From the NCBI GenBank assembly GCA_034359265.1, contig CP136894.1, positions 33,262,501-33,326,500 on the forward strand: a stretch of DNA of 64,000 bases, read 5' to 3'. A model generated the notes under the pieces. That model made no database searches, was not told the origin of the DNA, and saw nothing but the letters and a program-made list of their open reading frames with translations. Position 1 is the stretch's first letter, and every line of letters starts with the position of its first letter. Made by a program: the position numbers and the translations under genes. Source of the stretch: Canna indica (taxonomy: Eukaryota > Streptophyta > Magnoliopsida > Zingiberales > Cannaceae). Below, one piece after another: positions 56,190 through 64,000 of this stretch.

Positions 56190-57361
56190 ATTGGGTTTCA
56201 ATTAATGATCGAATTCTCGAAATTAATTCCAAGCCTTTCGCAAGGTCAAGTAATTATCTTCTACTCAAATTGGATGACTAATCTCTTAGTTACAAACTAA
56301 ATCAAGAGAAGGTTTAATTCTATGTAATTCTTGCAATGACCATATGAATCGCGTTTGCATATCTCTAGTTTCCGCTCAATTAATGGTGTTTATAATGAGA
56401 AGCAATGTTTACAAACCCTTTCTCAAGTTATTGCAGACCAACAAATCAATCGAATGATGATCAAGCACTCAATAGCATTAAGAACAATTATAAACACTTA
56501 ATTATAAAGTAAAAGTATGAATAACGTTAATCCAAAAGTATCAAAACCAAATAGTTGGCTGCATCAATGCCCCAGCTAAGAAATTTAGTTCATAATGGAT
56601 GAAATTAAACAACTAAAATAGATGAAAGATGAAATAAAAGAGAAGGAAGCCATGAAAACAATGAGAAGATGCAACTAGCTTGACTTCTTGATGAAAAAGG
56701 ACTTCTCCAACTTGCCGAACACCTTGGAAATCCCTCTCTTGATTACTTCGAGTCTCCACCTCTTTCTTGCCATCCTCCTATTGTGTGCTCCCCTCTGCTC
56801 TTCATTGGGGTCGGTCACCCTCAGTTTTTGTCCAGCAATTAATCAAATTTCAGTCTTCCTATCTTATTTTCAACCTTCCTATCTTGTTGTGCTGCATTCC
56901 TATTTTTTTTCTTCTTGATGGCAAATTCATTCTTATTGGATCCAAATCCTCTTCCAAGTGAGAAAAAGGTAGGTCCAATAATCATTTGAGTGGTTTTGAC
57001 TCCCACAACCCGTTAGCTTAGTGGATCCTCTCTCATTCAAGTCCTGGACCAAAATATGATGTAACTTGGGCTACAATTTCGAGGCCTTGAACGAACGAAT
57101 TGGCTCAAGTGGTCAACATGAGAGTTTTAGCTCTTTCTCTTGGCTTTCTAAAACATCAAACGGTGTGTCATTCTGACCACTTTACACAAAGTTATGCTCA
57201 ATATAAGTTAGAGTACTTTATTAGAGCGAAAAACATGCAAACCCGAGATTTGCTTTCCATAAATGCACCAACAACCCTCTTTTCACCTAGAATTAATCAC
57301 ATAAGCAATAAAATTTGTGTATAATCTATGCTAAATTTATATATATAAATTAATCTTATCA
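56190..57361 (-). repeat. Athila-like 3' LTR
   Basis: The inner edge is clear: on the minus strand TGATAAGATTAATTTATATA follows the polypurine tract. The outer edge is not; I place it at about 56190 because the sequence changes character there and no second copy is available. Short open frames within (56688-56918, 57100-57324) show no motif. Confidence 0.55.
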
Positions 57362-57380
57362 AATACCCCCAAACTTAGCA
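57362..57380 (-). other. Athila-like polypurine tract
   Basis: On the minus strand CTAAGTTTGGGGGTATT next to the LTR start TGATAAG, the form usual for Athila/Tat elements. Confidence 0.8.
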
Positions 57381-58589
57381 TTTGCTTGTCCTCAAGCAAA
57401 CTATAAAAACTTTGCTCTCACATGGCCAAACTAATTGAGTGCTTATAGAAATGCATGAATCATCATATCTGTCTCACAAATATATTAAGGAAAAGCGAAA
57501 AATATTTCAATCATTTGCCACTCTTGAGTGTGTGTATACAACAATATTCAAACCAAAGCGCTTAGTTCCACCTAACAATAATCAATAATTATGAATGATT
57601 TCAAAGATCCATCTCCTTGATCCTTTTTTTTATAGCTCAATTAGGCAACCCTTAAGTTGAAACTCTTTCTTGTTTTTCTCTCTCTTTTTTTTTTTTCATA
57701 TGTTATGAAACCTTCCTTGAATTGTAACTTATCTTTTGACGCGAATATCAACATTTGTGATGAAAGCACCCGGTTACTCAATAAGAAACATGCTCAAGGT
57801 GATTTGCATAGTCATACTTGAAGTTACCGTTTGCCGTAAAAGTACACATGGGTCCCATGCATACTCCTAGTTACTAAGTAACTCAAAGTAGTGGAGTAGA
57901 TATTGCATAACCTTTCTATTATAATACTTTGGCTGCCTTTTATTTGTCTTAAGCACAAAACAAGTTTTAGAGAACTTGTCAGTGAAATCAAACATAATCA
58001 TATCATGTAGTCAGATTTACCCCAAGTGAACAAAGTAAGAATATTGTTGAGTGCTCAAAGTTATTCAAGAGAAAAAAATTGCATGTTATGATTTTAAATT
58101 ATGTCATCATTAAAGCAAAATCAAACTTTGCTTTTCAATTACCCAAATACATTAGTAAGGTTTAATGATTTTTTTTTCACACAAAAAGACATACCCAACT
58201 TAAAATAGTTAATACTAAAGCAAAATCAAACTAGCTTCAACTCAACATTTTTCAAAATTTTTTTGATTTCCCACGCCCAAACTTAAAGTAAACATTGTCC
58301 CCAATGTAAAAATGAAAGCAAAGGAGGGTAAGGAAAGTTACTCCCCAGCCATTAGGCTTGATCCGTTGAATCTTCTTCTTATTCCTCATCTTTCTCCTCC
58401 TCTAAAACTTCATGTTCAGAATCTTTGCAAAATAAAATTAAAGCACACTAAAATAAAATTAGGAAAAGCACTAGTACTTAAAAGAAATGCAAAATAAAGA
58501 GAAAGAGATAGAAAACTTGGGTTGTCTCAAAAAAGCACTTTGGTTTAATGTCCCTAAGTTGGACATGATTCTTGTAATCAATTGGAAGA
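57381..58589 (-). other. Non-coding 3' region of the Athila-like element
   Basis: Between the polypurine tract and integrase. It holds a second tract-like word (ccacgcccaaacttaaagt near 58271), a T-run (57680-57695) and AT-rich DNA. No env-like frame is recognisable. Confidence 0.6.
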
Positions 58590-59700
58590 TTAAAGAGGGA
58601 TTGAAGCCTTGATTTTGTCAAACTCCCCATCTATGTATGGCTTCAATCTTTGTCCATTAACCTTGAAAGTGCCTTTTGTTGGGTGATTGACCTCTATAAC
58701 ACCAAATGGCAAGACTTTGGTAACTTCAAAGGGTCCATACCATCTTGATCTCAATTTTCCTGGAAAGAGCTTGAGTTTGGAGTTGAATAGGAGCACTTTT
58801 TGGCATTCATAGAAGCTTTTCCTCAAGATATGCTTGTCATGCCATGTTTTAGTCTTTTCTTTGTAGAACTTAGCACTCTCATAAGTATCACATCTAAACT
58901 CATCAAGCTCATTTAATTGTAGCATTCTCTTTTCATCAATCTCCTTGAGATCAAAGTTGAGAAGCTTTGTTGCCCAATATGCTTTGTGCTCGAGCTCTAC
59001 TAGAAGGTGACATGCCTTACCAAAAACCAACCTGTAAGGAGACATCCCAATTGGGGTTTTGTAAGTAGTCCTATAGGCCCATAGAGCATCATCAAGCTTG
59101 GTAGCCAAATCTTTTCTAGAATCACTCATTGTTTTCTCAAGGATCCTTTTCAATTCTCTATTGGAGACCTCAACTTGGCCACTTGTTTGCGGATGATATG
59201 GAGTGAAATTTTATGAGTAACTACATACGTTGCAAGAAGAGTTTCAAATTGGCGATTGCAAAAGTGTGTGCTTCCATCACTAATTATTGCTCTTGGTGTG
59301 CCAAATCTTGAAAATATATTCTTTTTGAGGAATTTAGTGGCAACCCTAACATCATTGGTAGGTGAAGCAATGGCTTCAACCCATTTAGACACATAATCTA
59401 CGGTCACCAAGATATACTTGTTGTTGAAAGATGAAGGGAAGGGTCCCATAAAGTCAATGCCCCGAACATCGAATAATTCACACACCAAGATATTGTTTAG
59501 TGGCATCTCATGTTTCCTTGAGATATTGCCAGCCCTTTGACATTCGTTGCATCTCCTCACAAACTCATTTGCATCCTTGAAAAGTGATGGCCAATAGAAT
59601 CCACATTGCAAAACCTTTGCTGCTATCCATGTAGCTCCAAAGCCATTGCAAAACCTTTGCTGCTATCTGTGTAGCTCCAAAGTGACCTCCTACCGGTGAA
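58590..59700 (-). pseudogene. Athila-like integrase
   Basis: Minus strand. From 59611: [20 protein letters not shown] (zinc-finger end), [19 protein letters not shown] (first Asp), [17 protein letters not shown] (second Asp, SDG). A frameshift near 59215-59150 falls at the HPQTNGQ-type segment with the catalytic Glu. The frame 59153-58590 then has [60 protein letters not shown] and [11 protein letters not shown], a full C-terminal part. Upstream (59605-59683) a 39-base segment is duplicated, which breaks the zinc finger. Confidence 0.9.
59604..59683. repeat. 40-bp tandem duplication in integrase
   Basis: cattgcaaaacctttgctgc and the next 19 bases occur at 59605-59643 and again at 59645-59683 with two differences. 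The duplication shifts the integrase frame. Confidence 0.9.
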
Positions 59701-59792
59701 GTGTGACAATGATGAAGAATGCTTGCCATCTCCTCCTCCGGAACACATCTCCTTATGATTTGATCAGCACAATGCTTGTAAAGAAAGGGCTC

Positions 59793-60332
59793 CTACCAAA
59801 AGTAATACTTGAGATCAAAAAAGAACTTCTTCTTTTGTTGGTAAGATATGTCCAAAGGCAAGATCTTCTTCACCAAGTAGTTGGCATAATCTGCAAACCA
59901 AGGGGCTATTTGTGTAGCAAAGAGTTGTTCATCTGAAAATGTCTCCTTTATTGCTTCTTCCTCGTGAGAATTATAGAGAGACAACCTTGATAAATGGTCT
60001 GCCACCACATCCTCAGCTCCCTTTTTGTCTCTAATATCCAAATGAAATTCTTGTAACAAAAGAATCCACCTAATGAGTCTTCGCTTTGCATCCTTTTTGT
60101 CCAACAGAAATTTGAGTACTGCATGGTCAGTGTAGACAATGACTTTTCCAACTATCAAATAAGAACGAAATTTGTCAAATGCAAATACAACCGCTAAGAA
60201 TTCCTTCTCAGTTGTAGCATAATTAATTTGTGCATCATTCAAAGTCCTACTAGCATAATAAATGACATGCAAGAGTTTATTTTTCCTTTGAGCAAGTACC
60301 ACACCTATAGCAAAATTACTAGCATCGCACAT
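59793..60332 (-). pseudogene. Athila-like RNase H
   Basis: Minus frame of 179 codons: [100 protein letters not shown] and DHLSRL. The catalytic residues of the gypsy RNase H are present (CDAS, TEKE, YTDH). The frame is open, but it is separated from RT by stops near 60340-60680. Confidence 0.92.
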
Positions 60333-61420
60333 AATTTGAAAAGGTAAATCCCAATCAGGGCAACAATAACAGGAGCTGAAATCAATTTTTGCTTCAAAGT
60401 TTCAAAAGCATGCATGCAATCATCATCAAAATAAAAGGAACATCTCTAATCAAAAGATTGCTCAAAGGCTTAGCAATTTTAGAGAAATCCTTTATAAATC
60501 TTCTATAAAATCTAGCATGGCCTAAAAAACTCTTGACTCCCTTGACAATTGTGGGTCGAGATAGTTTCTCAATGATTTTTATTTTGGCTCTATCAACTTC
60601 AATGCCCTTGGCTGAGATCTGATGCCCTAAAACAATACTTTCCTACACCATAAAGTGACACATTTCTCAATTCAAAACAAGGTTAGTTTCTTGACACCTT
60701 TTCAAAACCAAAGATAAATGATATAAAACAATTATCAAAAGAACCAAAAATAGAAAAATCATCCATAAAAACCTCAATAAATCTCTCCACCATGTCATGA
60801 AAGATTGCCATCATACACCTTTGAAAGGTGGCTAGAGCATTGCACAAACCGAAAGGCATCCCTCTATATGCAAAAGTGCCATAAGGACAAGTGAAGGTGG
60901 TCTTTTCTTGATCTTCCAGAGCAAAAGGAATTTGATTGTAGCCCGAATATCCATCCAAGAAGCAATAATAAGTATGACCAGCCAACCTCTCAATCATTTG
61001 ATCCATGAATGGTAAAGGGAAGTGATCCTTTCTTGTTGCATAATTGAGCTTCCTATAGTCAATACACATTCTCCAACCACTCATTGTTCTTGTAGGAATG
61101 AGCCCATTATTTACATTTTTCACAACTGTAATCCCTCCTTTCTTTGGCACAACTTGAACTAGACTCACCCAAGTACTATCCGAAATTGGATAGATAATCC
61201 CAGCATCTAAGAGCTTCATCACCTATTTCTTGACAACCTCTTTCATTGTTGGGTTCAATCTTTTTTGTGGTTGCACAAGAGGCTTGTAACTATCTTCTAT
61301 GAGGATTTTATGCATGCAAAAGGTTGGACTAATACCTTTCAAATCTGAAATTTGCCAACCAATTACAGTCTTGTGATCTTGAAGCACCCTAAGCAATTTA
61401 TCCTCCTCTAAAGCATTCAA
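60333..61420 (-). pseudogene. Athila-like reverse transcriptase
   Basis: From 61420: ALEEDKLLRVLQDHKTVIGW, QPQKRLNPTMKEVVKK and an in-frame stop at 61223-61225, then the same frame goes on with MKLLDAGIIYPISDSTWVSL, VQVVPKKGGITVVKN, GWRMCIDYRKLNYATRKDHF, YYCFLDGYSGYNQIPFALED, TTFTCPYGTFAYRGMPFGLC, NALATFQRCMMAIFHDMVER and FIEVFMDDFSIFGSFDNC, with the catalytic FMDD. The single stop and a break at 60683 inactivate it. The thumb region to 60333 is frame-shifted. Confidence 0.9.
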
Positions 61421-62100
61421 AGAGGCACTAATAATGACTGGATAATTAAATATGTGTTTGACTACTAATGTAATTGGATGCCTTTATTTTATTAGAATAG
61501 ATTAACTTGGTTTTATATCGGCAAGGAATTGGAGGCCATAACCAATCAATGGTTATGTGCACATTCCTCTTAAGGTCGTAAAGCAATGTTGCCCATTATC
61601 AGTTATGCTTTTTATCTGTTTGTGGTTATGCTTCTATATGAATGTATAGTTGTGCTTATATATTTCATTATTTGGTTGTACTTATATAAATGCGTGGTTG
61701 TGCTTATATAAATTCGTAGTTAATTTTATGCTTTGGTTGTTTTCAGATAATGGGCAAACTATATTTTGGTGGACTATGAATTGGAGGCAATCACCAACTA
61801 ATGGTGATACACATTTTCCTCCATAGTCCTACATTCATACAACCGATGTAATATTACCTTGCCTTGGCTGCTGTAATTATGTTCTATTGCTGTTAATGGT
61901 TGCTGGACTTGGCTACTGCAATTCTATTCTATTGCTGTTAATGTTTGTTGTTGTTAATGGTTGATGGAGGTATTGCTATTGTGAAGCCATTGAATTTAAC
62001 TACTTTGTATAGCTACTTTGAAGATGTTCTGTTGTAAATGAGGTGTTAGTATAGCTACTAGATGAAGCTACTTTGTTAGCAGTTGCAAAATATGAATCAA
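61421..62100. other. Spacer with a foldback element
   Basis: No coding sequence. 61531-61822 forms a large imperfect inverted repeat (separate entry). 61850-62000 has short repeats around 'ctattgctgttaatg'. It separates the Athila-like pol from the copia element on the right. Confidence 0.6.
61531..61822. repeat. Foldback element with two matching stem-loops
   Basis: Arm 1 (61531-61600): GGAGG, a hairpin CATAACCA/TGGTTATG, CCTC, then TTGCCCATTATC. Arm 2 (61746-61822): GATAATGGGCAA, GGAGG, a hairpin ATCACCA/TGGTGAT, CCTCC. The arms are imperfect inverse copies and each carries its own stem-loop. The loop (61601-61745) is a tandem array of about five diverged 22-26 bp units ('tggttgtgcttatataaat'). 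Likely a MITE-like or foldback transposon; terminal duplications are not clear. Confidence 0.7.
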
Positions 62101-64000
62101 AACTCACCAAATGGATTAGATACATGAACTCATTTGTGAGTTTATGATAGAAACTAACTTAGACTCCCCTTATCAACATGCATATCTAAGAGGTAACTCC
62201 CCCTATCTATATGCATCATAAAACAAATTTGACCAAGTCTTTTCTCCCCCTTTTGACATCAATCAAAAAGGGCAAGAGTGTAAGGTACAAATAATGAGTT
62301 TCGTCATGAAAGCCACGAAATCCATAAAACCAAGTGTCATCTACCACTATAGTTCTTCCTACCAATATGAGCCTATGGAAGGCAAACATCGATAAGTTGC
62401 AAAGCCCCACTACAAGGCATTACTTAAGTGTGATGATACCATAAAAACCAATTTTTCAAAGAGACATGCAATTTTTGAAAACTTAAACAAGTGGAAGAAT
62501 ACAAATACCTAATTGCATTTTTAAATTGGTAAATATTTCTTCATTCAATGGTTTAGTAAATATATCCCCATGTTATTTGTTTGTAGGCACAAATTTTACA
62601 GAAATATTTCCTTTTGTTACATTGTCTCTAAGAAAGTGATGCCTTAAGTCTCTATGTTTAGTCCTTGAGTGCAATACCGAGTTTTTTGTTAAATTAATTG
62701 CACTAGTGTTATCACAATGAATAGGTATACATGAATAACTCTATCCAAAATCTATGAGGGTTTGTTTCATCCAAAGCACTTGTGCACAATAACTAGCCGC
62801 GGTGATGTATTCCGCTTCGATAGTTGAAACTGCAACTGAATTTTGCTTATTGGAAAACCAAGAGACTAAACTCTTGTGTCGGAATTGACAACTCCCACTA
62901 GTACTTTTTCTATCTATCTTACAATTGACAAAATCGGCATCCGAAAAACCAATCAATCCAAAAAAATCATCATTTGGATACCAAAAACCTAAATCAATTA
63001 TACCCTTAAGATATCTCAATATGCGTTTTACCGCACTCAAGTGAGACATACACTAAACATGATATCGGGTCTACTTGCGGTTAAATAGAGTAAACTACAA
63101 ATCATACCTCGATATCATTTTTCATCCACTTTGGCACCTTCTTCACCCTTATCAAGCTTGGTGGATGGACTCATGGGGGTTGATTCTATCTTTGTTTTAT
63201 CCATCCCAAATTTGTTAATTAGCTCTTTTGTGTACTTAGCTTGATTGATGAAGATTCCCTTTTTGGTTTGCTTGATTTGAAGTCCAAGCATGAAGGAAAG
63301 TTCTCCAATCATGCTCATCTCAAATTCATCTTGTATGCACTTAGCAAACCACTCACAAATAATTTCATTAGTAGCATAAAAAATTATGTCATCAACATAT
63401 ATTTGGACTAAAAGAATGTCATCATTATCATGCTTAATGAAAAGTGAAACTTTGACTTTTCCTATATTAAATCCTTGTTCTATTAAAATTATTGAAAGTA
63501 TTTCATACCAAGCCCTAGGGGCTTGTTCTAAACCATATAAAGCTTTTCTCAATTTGTAAACATGATTTGGGAAATTAAAATTTTCAAAATCGGGGGGTCG
63601 TTCAACATATACTTCTTCCATAATAAAAACATTTAGAAAAACACTTTTAACATCCATTTGAACGAATTTTAAACCTTTGAAACTTGCAAAAGCTAAAAGC
63701 ATGCTAATAGCCTCTAATCTAGCTACGGGAGCATAAGTTTCAGTGTAGTCTATACCCTCTTCTTGATTGTAACCTTGGGCCACTAACCTATCTTTATTTC
63801 TAACAACTAAGCCATCTTCATCTAACTTTTTTCTATATACCCACTTAGTTCCAATTCTTGTTTGCTTGCTAGGCCTAGGTACTAAATCTCAAACATCATT
63901 TTTTTCAAATTGATTTAGTTCTTCTTGCATGGCATTAATCCAAAATTCATCCTCTATAGCTTCCTTAATATTTTTAGGCGCTACTTGAGAAATAAACGCA
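62101..64000 (-). mobile_element. Sirevirus-like copia element, running off the window
   Basis: Minus-strand pol closely related to the element at 22464-30500, with a 3' untranslated part (62101-62530) holding G-rich tracts near 62165, 62190 and 62245. No LTR is seen on the left; the match to the other element fades near 62100, so the 3' end is probably deleted. Integrase and gag would lie beyond 64000. Confidence 0.85.
62537..64000 (-). pseudogene. Copia reverse transcriptase and RNase H (partial)
   Basis: Minus strand from the right edge: an RT start with DLVPRPSKQTRIGTKWVYRK, then MAQGYNQEEGIDYTETYAPV, ARLEAISMLLAFASFKGLKF, LYGLEQAPRAWYE, the catalytic QIYVDDIIFYATNEI and FEMSMIGELSFMLGLQIKQT. 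A stop near 63115 follows VDEK, then after a small deletion near 63050-63060 comes MSHLSAVKRILRYLKG, the RNase H start FSDADFVNCKIDRKSTSG and SIEAEYITAASYCAQVLW. The tail has IHCDNTSAINLTKN and LRHHFLRDNVTKGN (to about 62537). Better kept than the copy at 24473-25760 in RNase H, but not functional. Confidence 0.9.

Larger units (their letters stand above)
56190..61430 (-). mobile_element. Athila-like Ty3/gypsy element, 5' truncated
   Basis: Minus strand: 3' LTR (about 56190-57361), polypurine tract, about 1.2 kb without coding, integrase, RNase H, RT. The RT and integrase motifs ([51 protein letters not shown]) are typical for plant Athila/Tat-branch elements. Gag, protease and the 5' LTR are missing: pol runs into unrelated DNA near 61430. 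Confidence 0.85.

Noticed and set aside
58590..61420. Pararetrovirus (caulimovirid) insertion as the source of this pol
   Set aside because: A gypsy-type integrase follows RNase H in the same orientation and an LTR follows the polypurine tract, so it is an LTR retrotransposon.

Overview
This window is plant nuclear DNA made almost entirely of nested LTR retrotransposons. I recognise no intact host protein-coding gene. The evidence for a plant is the set of families present: copia elements of Sirevirus type (long LTRs, Met-initiator primer sites, repeated polypurine tracts, gag with coiled coil and two zinc knuckles), chromovirus-like and Athila-like Ty3/gypsy elements, a LINE-derived RNase H piece, a CACTA-type terminus and TA-rich spacer DNA. 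Nothing fixes the species. Nearly all reading frames are broken by stops or frameshifts, so this is old heterochromatin-like sequence.

Layout. 1-1436: gypsy LTR piece, truncated Sirevirus-type LTR, LINE RNase H relic. 1437-4797: AT-rich spacer. 4798-21864: a minus-strand copia element (family 2) whose 3' LTR was split by a complete gag-only element (6756-15027, TSD AGAAC on both sides). 21865-22463: spacer with a CACTA-type end and a TATA/CT-rich leader-like stretch, into which a complete Sirevirus-like copia element (22464-30500, TSD ATCTT) inserted. 31135-31684: piece of family-2 LTR, opposite strand. 31685-37828 and 44536-44934: a plus-strand gag-only element with a chimeric LTR, a partly duplicated gag and a solo LTR of its own family inside gag. 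37829-44535: degraded minus-strand gypsy element lacking its 5' LTR. 44935-46343: gypsy LTR piece cut by a third gag-only element (46344-51780), which carries an extra ORF between gag and the 3' LTR. 51781-55215: plus-strand gypsy with gag, protease and LTR but no other pol. 55216-56189: unassigned, with a gene-leader look. 56190-61430: Athila-like pol with 3' LTR. 61421-62100: foldback structure. 62101-64000: Sirevirus-like copia pol running off the window.

How the parts relate. The autonomous-type Sirevirus element (22464-30500) and the gag-only elements share LTR termini (TGTTGGCTTAAG), a Met-initiator primer site, a polypurine tract in the same context, a related gag plan (coiled coil plus two CCHC knuckles) and an inverted repeat that brackets the polypurine tract and LTR start. 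This suggests a parasite-and-helper pair: non-autonomous gag-only elements copied by Sirevirus pol in trans. That family, its shared cis signals and its extra ORF are the most interesting content here.
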